From: Ochotona curzoniae
Lineage: Eukaryota; Chordata; Mammalia; Lagomorpha; Ochotonidae
Length of the DNA: 64,000 nucleotides
Assembly: GCF_017591425.1 (NCBI RefSeq)
Contig: NW_024466512.1
Coordinates: 28,015,501-28,079,500, forward strand
Direction: 5' to 3'
Part shown: piece by piece, positions 1 through 11,629 of the stretch
How the letters are laid out: each line of letters begins with the position of its first letter
Position numbering within the stretch: position 1 is the stretch's first letter
Notes under the pieces: generated by a model
Told to the model about the DNA's origin: nothing
Seen by the model: only the letters and a program-made list of their open reading frames with translations
Databases searched by the model: none
Program-made: the position numbers and the translations under genes

Positions 1-2187
1 AGCAGACATCCCAGGTTAACAGGGTCACATTCTTTCCCAAGCAGGGCCTTGACTCGGATGTAATAGATTTATCTTGGTTGGATGCTCAGTCTTCTTTGGA
101 GTTTATCTTTTTTATAACTAAATTCTGGTGTTGGTCTTGAGCTTTCTGTGACCTGCTGCTGCTGCAGGAGAGGAGGCCAGCTAGTTATTCTTGGATTTTT
201 ATTGGCAATTGGACACTCTTGCCTTTTATGACTCTATTCTGAGTTCAGCAGTAGCCAGCTGATATTTTACACCAACTGGTGATGCATTCCTTTCACTGGT
301 GGCACTTTTTACAACCATTCCTGGTGAGGATTACCAGTGGGCCATCTACCACTGAGTTTTTTCTTGCCAACTAGTTGGTGGGTAATCAAGGACCTAGATC
401 CCATCCTAAGATTTGCTTTCTCGGAAACATTCTTAGTACTAACTATGACATGTCGGGTTTCTTGGGGAACAATTCTGAGATGAAGATTAGTATATGGGAT
501 ATTTCTTACGAAGTATTCTTGAGATTGTTAAAGGACAAAGTTACAACAAACACAATGCTGCAGATCTTAGTTGGCTTCAATGGTATTCTAGAATTGGCTG
601 GCAGTGTGGACTAATGGTTTAGAGTGCTGCACTCCATCGTATGTTCAGGTTACATTTATACCCAGAAAATGAAGCTATATAGAGAACATAAAAATGAGGT
701 ACAGGGACAGTCGGATTTGTAATAACTTGTTGCCTGTCTGGTCTCAACTGTTGAACAGTTGGTTGTCTGTAATTGTTAGAAGCTTGGCTACTGTGATTGG
801 CTGAGATTCAACTATTTGTTAGAAAGGAAAATTTCTGATTTAGACTTTGAATTTGTTTCCATACTGAGTGAGGTGGTGGTTTGTTATGTTAGGACTTACT
901 TTCCAGGGGCATTCTTAGAGCTGAACTTAGTTGGACTTCACAAGATCAACACCACTGAAGGGAAGGGAAAGAAGCAGGGTTTGAAGTAATACGGTCCCAA
1001 CACCATCCTCAATTGATGCCACAGGAAGTGCTCCCTGCTGGACTGTCACTATCTTGGTGGGGGAGCCAGGTCCCCACAAGGCTGCCCTGGAGGGAAGCAT
1101 GACCTTGGGAAGTGCCAAGTTCTTTCATGTGTGCAATTCCAGAGGGCTGACAGCTGTGGGTTGTATGCCTTTAGGCCACTCTCCCAACAGCTGTGGGCTG
1201 TACGTTCTTGTTTCTGGAAGAGGAGTTGGGTGATATACTGCAGCTTTGGCTATACTCTGATGTTCTGAGCTTTTCAAAATAAATAAATAAATAGATCTTT
1301 AAGAAAATCCTCCCATACTGAGTCCCAGAGCTACATCTGCCACTAATGGAATAGAGAACAATATGCTTCTCTTAAAAAGTCCTGTAAATTCACAGCAGCA
1401 GGTGGAGATATGTAATCCTCTCCCAGAGATGGGGCAGCTGCATGGAAAGCCAGCTGAGTGGAGCAATGCTTTCAGATAATGGAGAACAGATGATGGGGAA
1501 GGGAAACCCCCAGGACAGAGGCTGTGCAGTCCCCTCCAGCAGAGAACCTTCCAGAAGACTGTGGGAGGGTGTCCTTCAAGAAGATGAAAGTAATGTGAAC
1601 TCCAATATGTTGGACACTTGGGGAAGTGCACACAAGCAAGCAAACAAGAAAGGTATAGGTATATGTTACTGTCATTCCTACCCTGCATTAACATGAGAGG
1701 TTTCACCATTATAGAAAAAAAGGGAACATAGGCATCACGATTGGAAGAAACAGCAGACATCATGGCAGACTGTAGTTATAAAGGCAGAAAGTCTGTGAGG
1801 ATTTGCTGTTGGTTATCCTCTCAGCAGCAGTGTATGAGACTTCCTGTTGGTCTACGTTCTTGTCACACTTGGCTATGAGAGATTTTTTTTACATATTTGT
1901 CTATATGTTAAGTATAGAACAGTATCTCATTGGAGCTTTAGTGCACATTTTTCTGATTATTAATAACATTGAATACCTGTTCACACTGCATTTTCTAATT
2001 TGTGAAGTGCTTGCTCAAGTCTTTTAGTCATTTTTCCACCAAATTCTGTGTTTTCCTTACTAATTTGCTGGAACTGTAGATGCGCTCCAAATAGTTGGGC
2101 CTTGCAGGTTGTGATTTTAATATAATTGGACCTATCAATATTTATTTTTTATTTTATATATTTTTTTCCTACCAAGAAATCCTTCCC

Positions 2188-2489
2188 TGGGCCAGAGTTG
2201 TAGCATAGTGCAGTAAGCCACCATCACAATGACAGCATGCCATATTGGTGCTGGTTCAAATCCTGGCTGCTCCACTTCCAATCCAGCTTTCTTCTATGTG
2301 CCTGGGAAAGCAGTGGAAGATGGTCCAAGTACATGGGCCCCTGCACCCACATGGCAGACTTGGAAGAGGCTCCTGGCTTTGGCCCTGATCAGCCCTGCCT
2401 GACTGTTTCAGCCATCTGCAGAATGAACTAACAGGGGGAAGTTGTCTTTCCCTACCTTCTGTAACTGCTTTTAAAATAAATAAATGTTT
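2188..2489 (+). mobile_element. CSINE-type SINE
   Basis: The copy shows the tRNA-related head, the conserved block reading as a gctggttcaaatcctggctg-like B box, the CCTGGGAAAGCAGT core and an AAATAAATAAAT tail. It is diverged. A 23-bp sequence right after its tail also occurs at 1301-1323. Confidence 0.85.
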
Positions 2490-2711
2490 AAGAAAATCCT
2501 CCCATACTGAGTTCTTATCTATCCCATGTATATGAACTCCCATATAACCTAATCTCTGCCTACTTAGTTTTCCCTTTTATTTCTGGAAATATATTCTCTT
2601 GTATATTTAGATTTATATTCCACCTGTAATTGATTATGCATCATGTAAGATTAAAAGTCATGCTTCATTTTATCCCTCATAAAGAGATAAAATACAAGTT
2701 AAAACTCCAAG

Positions 2712-2992
2712 GAGGAGCAGGCATTTGACCAAGTGGTTAAAACACCCACATCCCATATTGAAATGCTTGGGTTTCATATCTGGCTGTGGCTCCTGTTTCC
2801 AGCTTTCTGTCCATGAAGGCCCAGGGCACAGAGGTGAAAGCTCAAGTAGTGGAGCCCTTCCACCCACAGAGGAGACCTTGATTAAATGCCCAACTCCTGG
2901 CTGCAGGCTGCCCATTGTGGCGTGTGCAGAGGGAACCAGTGGATGAGAGCACGCGTGCAGTCTCTCCCTTTCTCAAATAAAGCAATACAGCA
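2712..2992 (+). mobile_element. CSINE-type SINE, older subfamily
   Basis: The head gagcaggcatttgaccaagtggttaaa and the following body align by eye with the older lagomorph C-repeat subfamily. The tail is CTCAAATAAAG. It is well diverged. Confidence 0.75.
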
Positions 2993-3245
2993 GAATAGAA
3001 ACTCCAATGAAATACTAATACATACTAAGTAAGTGGGAAAATATGTGAAAAACCTAACATGAGTAATATGACAACTGTACAGGACAGCAGAAAGTGTCAT
3101 ACGTTCCTGGCAGGAGGGTACATGGTACAGCCACTTCGGAATGAAAGGACGCTTAAAAACGTTCATGGAAAAGCAAAATGTTTATTTTGGTGTGAAAAAA
3201 ATTGAAACAAGTAATTTTTCATAATAGCATCCTTCATGAGCTTAT

Positions 3246-3575
3246 TTTTTAAAAAAGATTTGTTTATTTGAAAGGAAGCATTGCAGATAGAGAGGGCAGA
3301 GTGACAGAGGGTGGGAAAGAGCAACCTTTATCCTGCACGTCACTTCCCAAGTGGCAGCAACAGCCAGGCTGAAATCAGATGCCTAGAACACCATCTGGCC
3401 CTCCCATGTGGCCTGGCAGGGGTCCAGGTGTTTGGGTCATCTTCAGCTTGGTTTTCTAGGCTCATTAGCAGGGAGCTGGGTTAGAAGCAGAGGTACTAGG
3501 ATTTGACCCAGTGTTCATATGGGATGTTGGCATCTCAGACAGAGGCTTAACTTGCTGTGCCACTTTGCTGACTCT
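3246..3575 (-). mobile_element. CSINE-type SINE
   Basis: The reverse-orientation copy starts with an A-rich tail complement and a GAGAGGGCAGAG stretch, has the CACTTCCCAAGTGGC core, and ends near the tRNA-related head around 3575. It is diverged. Confidence 0.8.
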
Positions 3576-4599
3576 CCCATGAACTTGGAGAAGACCCCTG
3601 TATACATGAATTCCAAAAGCTTTTGTACTAAAATGAACTCACCTCTTAATTTCATTTTCTGTGAATGTTTAGAAATACTTTGTGTAATATGGAATTATTG
3701 AGTAAAGGTGAAGAAATGCAATGTGCACTTTAATCCAGCAATTCTGCCCATACATTAGATCTTAAATATACTCTTATGCATCTATATCAGAAAATATCTT
3801 CAAGTATGTTTAGAATAGCAGTTTGTTGTGTTCCCAGCGCCCATCAACAGTAGAAAACATTGATAAAATCAGACAACACTGAAGTCTATACTAGACTGTT
3901 AAAAAAGTAAAGGTCATAATATATCGAAGAATCCATACTGTATGAATATATAGACGTGCATACATACATACATGAATGTATGTGATGTCAGAGTCATCAT
4001 ATATAAACATTCATATAATCATACAGAGGTCATAAAGAAGAACACCTAAAGAATTTTTTATTTTAGTAAAATAAAGAAAAGCAAGGAGTTTGTTGCCCTA
4101 GGAAGAGAAAGTGATATGGGTGTGGACTTTCAGTGTACTGCCCATAGTCTCTGTCTTGATCTGGGGGCTTGTCCAATGCCCACTTTGTGTCGTATGCCTT
4201 TTTCTGTAACTATATTTCACCATGAAAAGGATTTTAAACATTTGAAAAGTTGGATAAAGCAAAAATGGTGACTATATTCCACCAAAGCTCTGTGCACATA
4301 GTCAGCACTGCACATTTGGTTCCTGGCTTTAGAAAGCCTTCGTGAAGCTGAGACAGAAGGCTCCTCACAGGTTAAACCACGTTTCCAGTGCTCTGAAAGT
4401 GTTTGTACACAGATGGCTCTTGTTTGCAAGTTTTGAAGGGAAAAGGATCCCTGTGTTTCTTCACCCTAAGTCCTGACCTCTTCTGAAACAATAGATCCTC
4501 ATTTAAAGTCCACCAGCCTCAATGGCAACGCTGTGAAATCACCAACAAGCATGAATTTCTGGTGTGTACACGTGATACTTCATGCCTGTGCCAAGCCCT

Positions 4600-4765
4600 G
4601 CTGTATGACCTTCATCTTGTAACAACTTTACTGTAAACTTGAGCTCAATGTCGACTTTACAGATGAGGAAACTGAGGGAGAGAAGAAACTTGCTAAGATT
4701 ATGTGGCTCAGAGTGATGAAATAAGGATTCACATTCAGGCCTGACTAACCACTAATCCCAGTTTT
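4600..4765 (-). repeat. MIR-like ancient SINE relic
   Basis: The ACAGATGAGGAAACTGAG core and the following gc-rich segment are the typical antisense MIR pattern. It is heavily diverged. Confidence 0.6.
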
Positions 4766-4788
4766 CCTCTTATGTTCTTAGCTGGCAG

Positions 4789-5085
4789 ACTGGATCCATG
4801 TGGCATAGTAGGTAAGCCATGGCTTGTGACACCCACATCCCTGCATCAGGGTACCACTTGAATCGTGGCTCCTTTGCTTCCGGTCCACCTTCCTGGTAAT
4901 GCATGCTGGGAGGCAGCACATAATGGCTTAAGTGTTTGGACCCCTGCTGCCCATTGGGAAAACTAGATGGAGTTCTGGACTCCTAGCTTCAGCCTGACCC
5001 AGCTTTGGGTGTTGTGGGCATCTGGAGAGTGAACCAGTGGATGTCTCTCTGACTTTCAAGGAGATGAAAATAAATAAGTAAACAT
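4789..5085 (+). mobile_element. CSINE-type SINE, older subfamily
   Basis: The head tggcatagtaggtaagcc, the cccacatccctgcatcag block and the gtgaaccagtggatg block match the family order. The tail is AAAATAAATAAG. Confidence 0.75.
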
Positions 5086-5375
5086 GAAGAAAACAACCTA
5101 GGTTGCACTACCTTGTGAGCCCTCCAGTCAGGGGAAGACACCATGCTAGGAGTAGGTCCAGGAATAATGGAGGGGCACTTCTCCATTTCATCAAGGGCTG
5201 TGACCATCATCTGATGGACTAGAAGAACTTGGCCATCCAGATTTTTTTAAATGACTTTTGAGGAAATTCCATTATGAATCTTTTTGTAAGGCAAACGATA
5301 CCCCCCAATACACCGGTTTTGTGAAATTTGATAGCTTGCATTGGGTTTTCTTGAAATAAACTCAGCTATTCTTTT

Positions 5376-5721
5376 TTTAAAAAATTAAGTTTTATTTATT
5401 TGTTTTAATTGTTATTAACATTGTATTATGTGATACAGTTTTATAGGCACTGGGATTCCCCCCACCCCTCCCACAACCCTCCTCCCATAGTGGATTCCTC
5501 CACCTTGCTGCATAAACCACAGTTCAAGTTCAGTTGAGATTCCTTCATTGCAAGCATATACCTAGCATAAAGTCCAGCATCTTATTGTCCAGATAAGTTC
5601 AGTGGCTTCTTGGGGAGACCTTCTCTGGTCTGAAGGTAGAGCTAACAGAGTAAAGTTCCGGTCAGTTAAAAGCCCCAACAAAACATCAGCATCAATATAC
5701 AATGTTATGGAATTAATTGAC
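5376..5721 (-). mobile_element. L1 3' UTR, 5'-truncated, joined to tRNA-Gln fragment
   Basis: On the minus strand this reads into a G-rich GGGAGGGGTGGGGGGAATCCCAG block, then the conserved ACTGTATCACATAATACAATG terminus and an A-rich tail, the same 3' end seen in the L1 copies at 53251 and 7745. A perfect 17-bp target-site duplication (aactcagctattctttt) flanks the composite at 5359-5375 and 5762-5778, so this and the tRNA part entered in one event. Confidence 0.85.
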
Positions 5722-5761
5722 GTTCCATGGTGTGATGGTTAGCACTCTGGACTCTGAATCC
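5722..5761 (+). pseudogene. tRNA-Gln(CTG) 5' half, retrotransposed
   Basis: About 40 nt match the 5' half of the cytosolic tRNA-Gln with anticodon CTG, from its second base through D arm and anticodon loop (ggactctgaatcc), with one apparent substitution in the D loop. It stops in the 3' side of the anticodon stem, directly at the target-site duplication. The T arm and acceptor 3' strand are missing, so it is not a functional tRNA gene. Its sense strand is opposite to that of the adjoining L1. Confidence 0.85.
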
Positions 5762-5920
5762 AACTCAGCTATTCTTTTGCTATGCAGCAGGGGGCACCTT
5801 CCAACAGTTTTTTTTAACAGCTGTTCATAATAATAGTTTCACAAAAGAAATGGCAAAAAAAAAATACATGTACACAAAGTTTTAAAACTCCATGAAACTC
5901 AGAAAAGAATGAAAGAGGCA

Positions 5921-5945
5921 AAACAAAACAAAACAAAACAAAACA
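5921..5945 (+). repeat. (AAAAC)n microsatellite
   Basis: Five tandem copies of a five-base AAAAC unit. Confidence 0.85.
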
Positions 5946-6059
5946 GGTCAATTCGGTTCCATGAATTATTGCTAAAAGGCAGCACGTGCCAGTGGTTTCC
6001 TAACCTGCACTCATTAGCTCCAAAGCCGTGTTGGTTTCATTGGTTGCTCAAAATTATTT

Positions 6060-6314
6060 TCGGTTCAAGTTTTGTCCTTTTCACTTCTACATTTTCCCGG
6101 ACTCATCAGGCGGTGCCTACGGCACGTTGTAGGCTCCGGTCTGGGTATCAGCTTACACACTGCCTTCAGTAAATAGTCCGCCAGAGGTCCACCCATCGCC
6201 TCGCCTCTTCCCTCTCCCCTGGCCCAGGGACTCTCCTTGGGCGGTGCGGCCGTGAGCTCCAGCGCTCGCGTCTTCCCCACTCCGTGCGCCGAGCCTTCCT
6301 GCCCACGACCAGCC
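6060..6314 (+). promoter_or_regulatory. MYOF: Probable MYOF core promoter and 5' UTR (TATA-less)
   Basis: Base composition changes sharply here from AT-rich flank to GC-rich DNA with a local cluster of CpG dinucleotides, about 6090-6310, just before the initiator codon. There is no convincing TATA box. An in-frame TAG at 6174-6176 closes the MYOF frame upstream, and no ATG lies between it and the start at 6315, so the leader has no upstream AUG in this stretch. The transcription start cannot be placed from sequence alone. The CpG cluster is small rather than a large CpG island. Confidence 0.6.
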
Positions 6315-6402
6315 ATGCTTCGGGTGATTGTGGAATCTGCCAGTAACATCCCCAAAACAAAATTTGGGAAACCGGATCCTATTGTTTCTGTCATTTTTAA
6401 GG
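6315..6402 (+). CDS. MYOF: Myoferlin, coding exon 1 (residues 1-29)
   Basis: Myoferlin is a tail-anchored ferlin with several cytosolic C2 domains. It works in plasma-membrane fusion and repair, endocytic recycling, and myoblast and endothelial cell function. This exon encodes the first 29 residues and the first base of codon 30, beginning MLRVIVESASNIP, which matches the family N terminus closely. It forms the first strands of C2A and includes Asp21 in the K-P-D-P motif of calcium-binding loop 1. The start is the first ATG after an in-frame stop at 6174; G at -3 gives a moderate Kozak context. The exon ends at a G/GTAAGA donor, phase 1. Reading on past the donor gives non-family residues, confirming the exon end. 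The next exon is 23.8 kb away. Confidence 0.95.
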
Positions 6403-7310
6403 GTAAGAGAAAGTTTTCCTTTTTTGTTCTGAAGCTCTATTTGGGATTGGAACTTCCTTGTAGCACAATCTTTGCAAACTTGCACTTAGGTGACTGATAA
6501 AGTCTGTGCTGCTTCTGCTACCTGCACAGGTCAGAGGGGAAGGCTGCTGCGGCAGGCGTTTCATTTGCCGCAGCCTCGGATTCTGCACAGTGATCCGATC
6601 GTTTCATAGAGAACGTGATTTCTGTAAGGCTTCAGGGGGAAGAGAACCTGTTGTGGTTGGCAGTCTTCAAAGTTTAGATTTTTAAAAGGCCTGTATTGTC
6701 TAGAAGTTAGAGTTAACTTGCACTTGTAAGGATTGTCTCTGCCTGTGAGAGATGCGTGAAGGAGGAAATAGGGGCAACCCAAACAGGCTGGGAAACCATC
6801 ACTCCGTTAGCCAGCCAGACCCAGCTTTGCCCTCTCTGTGCTCCTGGCAGGTGAGGTGCAGTTCTCATTTTGAGTGAGTTTGTTTTCAAGCTGTTTGGTG
6901 CCTGTTTGTAATTGTTCTTAATCCATGTAGCTGGCTCACTTGTTTATCTGTTGGAAGGTTTGGAGTTTTTCAGTTGCCCACAGAGAGAAGGAGTTTGTTG
7001 TTTTGGGGTCTGATTCTGTCTTGTTGTTTGGCCTTGGGCAAGTGGTTTTCTTTCTCTGGATCTGAGTTTTCTGTTCTTCAGGACAGACAAGGAAGGTCCG
7101 GATTTTCTTTCAAAGGCCGGTTGTAATTCCCAAGGGTTATTTTTCTGTGATGTGATTGTGATTGCCCAGGAGGGAAGAGGGTTGGTAGGTATGCGGGAAG
7201 TGCTTCAGTTTTGGCCGGAGTGGTGGGTCTAAGCCCAGGTGTGGGGCTTTAGCTGTATCTTGCATATCCCTGGGATTTGGTAAGATTGCCAGCTCACTTC
7301 TCTGCAGCCG

Positions 7311-7374
7311 GAGGGCTCTGGGGGAGGGCTCTGGGGGAGGGCTCTGGGGGAGGGCTCTGGGGGAGGGCTCTGGG
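7311..7374 (+). repeat. 13-bp G-rich minisatellite, 5 copies
   Basis: The unit gagggctctgggg is repeated five times head to tail, the last copy one base short, with no visible mismatch. Each unit carries G3-G5 runs, so four or more G runs lie close together on the non-template strand of MYOF, about 0.9 kb after exon 1. Confidence 0.9.
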
Positions 7375-7744
7375 CTTGGCCGCCTTGGCCGGCACATGTT
7401 TCCTGACCACGCCTTAACACAGTTTTCTCTTCCTCCAGGAACTTCACTGCTTCTCCGTTCTTCTAGTTTTTGGTAGTTTATAACTTTCCTTTTTCTTTCT
7501 TTCTTTCTTTCTTGTTCTTTCATCTGTTTTTTCATCTTTTCATTGTTTTTTCATCTGTTTTTTCACATTTCCCTTTCCAAATTTCTCCTTATGAAAGTTA
7601 AAAAAAAGAAGAAATAAAAGAGAAAAAAACTGAAGGTGCCAGTATTTTAATTTAAACATGTACATCTGGAGGGCAAAAATTGGCTTCTTGAAAGACCATC
7701 TGGTTTGAAAAGTATGTTAATGAATACTATGAAATAATGCTAAT

Positions 7745-8505
7745 TTTAGTTTAAAAATTTTTTTCTTATATTATCATTAGTATTTTATGATGTGGTTCCG
7801 TAGGCTTTGGGATTTTCCATCCTTCTCCCCAAATCCCCCACCCTCCTACCCCCCCTACTGATTTCCTCTCTAATATTACAATGGGTAGTCCTTCATGAAC
7901 AATCATTAAGTCCATCATTCCACTATTGAAGTGTTTGCTGACATTGTAGGCATGGACAATGTCCGAGAGTCCAGCATCCTACTGTCAGTTTCACTGGGAG
8001 TCCATCTTTGGTCTGGATGCAGAGATGCATGCTGTACTATGTCTCCACATCTGGACATGGCCGTCTCTGCTACACTACCATTGTACATCCCCTTAAATAC
8101 AGAGCCAGAAAATACAGTCCACAACAGGGAGAAAAACAAATTTGCATCAATATAAAGTTAAACAATATACTACAGAATGACCAGTGTGTCATTAAAGTGA
8201 TGAAAAAGAAAATAAAAGACCTTCTTGTAGAAATTGATTCTACTACATGACTCATGTGGCTCTGAAAGAATGACAACAAAAACAAGAATATCCACAACCA
8301 TGAGATGTGGCAAAAACAGTGTTGAAAGGGACATTCAGGATATCAGGTGCTTACAACGAAAATGTCTCATGAACGATCTGTTACTGAATCACAAGGACTT
8401 ACTGAAAAAGACACAAATGAATAAGAAGTGTAAAAAGGCAAAATCCACAGCAAAAACAGTTGGATTTGAAACCAGAAAGCTACAAATTAAAACAAGAAAG
8501 AGTCA
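7745..8505 (-). mobile_element. L1 3' UTR, older copy
   Basis: The segment starts with the L1 terminus in reverse (tattttatgatgtggttccgtaggctttgggatt), then a C-rich block, followed by sequence that parallels the L1 copy at 5376 (tttgcatcaatata versus cagcatcaatata). The 5' limit is uncertain. AT-rich sequence after the SINE at 8510, up to about 9300, may be a further part of the same or another L1. No ORF2 protein was recognised. Confidence 0.7.
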
Positions 8506-8509
8506 TTCC

Positions 8510-8855
8510 AGGTCCAGCGCAGTAGCCTAGTGGCTAAACTGCCTTACCTTGCATGTGCTGGGATCCCATATGGGCTCTGGTTCATATCTTGACTCCTCCA
8601 CTTCCCATCCAGCTCCCTGCTTGTGGCTTGGGATGGCAGTAGAGGACGGCCCAAAGCCTTGGGACCACGCATACATGTGGGAGACTCAGAAGAAACTCCT
8701 GGACTCCTGGCTTTAGAACATCAGCTCAGAACATCAGCTTTAGAACATCCAGCTATTGTGGCCACATGGGGAGTGAATCAGCAGATGAAGGATCTTTCTG
8801 TCTCTCCTCTCTGGAAATCTAACTTTCCGATAAAAATAAATAAATCTTTTAAAAA
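8510..8855 (+). mobile_element. CSINE-type SINE
   Basis: The copy is nearly full length: head gtccagcgcagtagcctagtg, core gtagaggacggcccaaagcc, tail AAAATAAATAAATC. It contains a short internal duplication of a cagctttagaacat-type segment near 8712-8748. Confidence 0.9.
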
Positions 8856-10642
8856 ATGTTGAAAAGTAAGTGACCATAAGAAATAAAAACTACTCATACC
8901 ATGGATAGAAAAACTCAGTATCATTAAAACAAACAAACAAAAAAGAACCGTTCCCTAAGAATACCCATATGAACAAAGGGCATCAGGAGAGAACAACCAC
9001 TTAAAATTAGAGATAAAAGAGAAATGATTCCAACATTTTGCTCTTTATGTGGGTTATTACACTGAGGGCATAGGCAATAATAGAGATTCTAGTTCTTTTG
9101 TTATCTGGGTATATTTAGAAGCTTCAGTGGGAGTCTACCTTCATTCTTTAGTAGAGATGCGGTTTGTTAATTTTGTTGTAAAATCTTTTCTTCTTAAAGT
9201 AGGGAGAGTCCATGTAGAGTTGGTATCTTTCATCATTGGCATGTAGAGATGTATAAAAATATTTGAGTTTCAGTCTGGTGATATCATTGTTTAAAGCAAG
9301 TCCCGTAGGTTATAAAGGAACTGGGGTTAACACTATTTTGAAATCTGGATTATTTTCTAGGGTGGGTATGCATTAGTTGAAACTTGTAAATGACCAAAAA
9401 TATGTCTAGGACTATGAAAGTAAACACTCAATCAAAAGTGGATAATTTCAGTTAAATTGGCAAATGCGCTTTATGCAAACATTTACATTTATGGTACTAT
9501 TTAACTCTGGAATCATTTTTAGTGTCTTTTGGTTATACAAATTGAGTGTCAAAGTCATTCATTCAGCTACCTACCAAGCAACGTGGACCAGAACTGGAGT
9601 ATCTTAACTGCTAATCATGAGTTCACCGCCCAGTCCCAGAGCTCTCCTCTGAAATGACGGGTACTCATCTCTTTAGGTTTCTTCTGGCTTTAAGGTTGTG
9701 TGATTTTCTAGTTGTGGGTATTGGTTATGTGCTCTTAATCAAGATGTGGGAAGCATTGCCCTGGTGCTGCACGGGTTATAGGAGTGGCTGTAACACTTCT
9801 TTTGCTTTTGATCTGGCCCAATACGTTAGGCATGGATGATGATAGCCCTTGCCAGGTGTGCTTTCCAGTCGTAAGCTATGTGTAAAAGTAAATGACAGTA
9901 GGTTCTGGCAGAACTGTGGGCACTTCAGCTATATGTGGAAGCATGGAGCAGAGCCAGAGAGGCTTCCAGATGTGGAGAGGGGTAGAGTGTAGTGAGGAAG
10001 ATGTTTACTTTGTTGTGATCGAAGTAGTGTCAAAGAAAAGTCCTCATGTTCATTGAAATGGGTAAACATGAATGGGAGTACATAAAACACAAGGTCTCAA
10101 AGGTGCCACAAACAGCTCTCAAGCTGTGTAAGACCATGGGAAGAAGGGCCAAGGGCAGGGTGTGTTAGTGGTGATGTTTGCATAGGGATTGTGGGGTTCC
10201 CTAGACTGTAACTAACCTGCAGTTGAGAGTGTGCTGCACAAACAACCCACTGCCTGAGGGTTGCCCTCAACTATTGTGTTTAGTTTTGTGCAGCGGATTG
10301 AACCAGAAGGATTAGGGTGTGACTGTTGTCACTATTGTGTGGCTGTTGTTCACACTTAGCAGTGCAGTGGTAGATGATGAAAATCATGAAGTGTATTTGA
10401 TTTCCTTATCCATGAGGTACACCGGGTAGCATGAGTTAGCTCTGATTCCTAGGACCAGAGGAGTGCTATGAGCAGAGGGTGGGCATTCTGCCTCAGAAAG
10501 TTAGGCTGCAAGATTGCTTTAAGCTGAGGTTGGATTAGTCATACCTCTGAGATCTCTCTCAGTATTAGTACTTTATGCTTCCCCACACAGAAGAGAGTTT
10601 AGAAACGTCTTAAAGTTTTAATTAATGCAGTATCTCAGCATT

Positions 10643-10700
10643 TTTTAAAAAAAGAATTATTTATTTGGAAGGCAGTTACAAAGAGGAGAAAGGTCAGGGA

Positions 10701-10772
<72 letters not shown>

Positions 10773-11057
10773 GAAGCAGCAGAAGGAAAGAGAGATCTTT
10801 TATCTGCTGGTTTACTCTCTAAGTGGCAATAATAGCAAGGCCTGGGCCAGACTGAAATCAGAAGCCTAGGACTCTATCCTGCCCTCCCGGGTGGATGACA
10901 CAGGTCCAAATGCTTGGGCTACCCTCCACTGCTTTTCCCAGGCTCTTAGCAAGAAGCTGGATCAGAAATGGATCAGCCAGCACTTGAACTGGTGCCCATA
11001 TGGAATGTTGGGTTAATAGGCAGCAAATTTACCTGTTATATCACATTGCCAGCCCCT
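10643..11057 (-). mobile_element. CSINE-type SINE with expanded (GA)n
   Basis: The reverse-orientation SINE has its poly-pyrimidine tract greatly expanded, seen here as (AG)n at about 10705-10771. The body and the head near 11050 follow the family order. Confidence 0.85.
10705..10771 (+). repeat. (AG)n microsatellite
   Basis: About 33 AG units with one AAAG interruption, lying inside the SINE tail. Confidence 0.9.
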
Positions 11058-11362
11058 TAACACTTTTTTTTTAAAATGAATGAAAAAGTAGTCCATGTAA
11101 GAATAAAACTATTCTAAGGAATTATACCACTAAAAAGTGAAGCTTTTCGCTACACCTTTCATCCTGTTTCTCCTTCTCTACTCTGCCCCATGAGGTCTAA
11201 ACCTCTGAACAGTTTGATTTGAATCCTTGTCAGCATTTTGCTGTATATACAAAAGTTGTTCTGTCGCTGTCTATAAGCAGTAGATGTCCTTATAGTGCAT
11301 ATTCTTGTGAATATGTGAACTTCTGAAGGCTTGGTTTTGTGGTTTGTGTGTGTGTTTTCCTT

Positions 11363-11622
11363 TCTTTTAAAATTTTCCTTTTAATTTATTTGAGAGGCAG
11401 AGAATTATCCTCTGTTAGTTCATTCCTAGATTCCCTCAGAGGCCAGTGCAAGGCTGGGATTGAAGTCAGGAAGCAGGAGTGCAATCCGGGTCTCCCACCT
11501 GAGTAAAATGACTGCTTGAGCCATCACCACTGTCTTCTGCGATCTGCATTAACGGAAAGTTGGAGTCAGGCATAGAACTCAGGTTCTCCAGTACAGGACG
11601 TGAATGTTGTAACCAGCAAGGT
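11363..11622 (-). mobile_element. CSINE-type SINE, old
   Basis: Recognisable blocks are ttatttgagaggcagag, a shortened core and gggattgaagtcaggaagcaggag. It is strongly diverged, so its ends are approximate. Confidence 0.6.
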
Positions 11623-11629
11623 TTTGTTT

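Larger units (their letters stand above)
1..6176. other. Upstream flank of MYOF, no gene seen
   Basis: No exon chain or conserved protein is recognisable here on either strand. The stretch holds four SINE copies, an L1 3' end joined to a tRNA-Gln fragment, a MIR-like relic and otherwise unassigned AT-rich sequence. Roughly 1-1280 and 3580-4590 contain nothing I can name. In human, the neighbour on this side of MYOF is, from memory, CEP55 in head-to-head orientation about 14 kb away; no CEP55 exon is seen within these 6 kb. Confidence 0.6.

Noticed and set aside
5722..5761. Functional tRNA gene
   Set aside because: Only the 5' half is present, ending at a target-site duplication. The T arm (B box) and acceptor 3' strand are missing.
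6237..6314. In-frame open extension before the MYOF ATG
   Set aside because: The frame is open back to the TAG at 6174, but the codon at 6237 is TTG and there is no in-frame ATG in between. The family start is at 6315.
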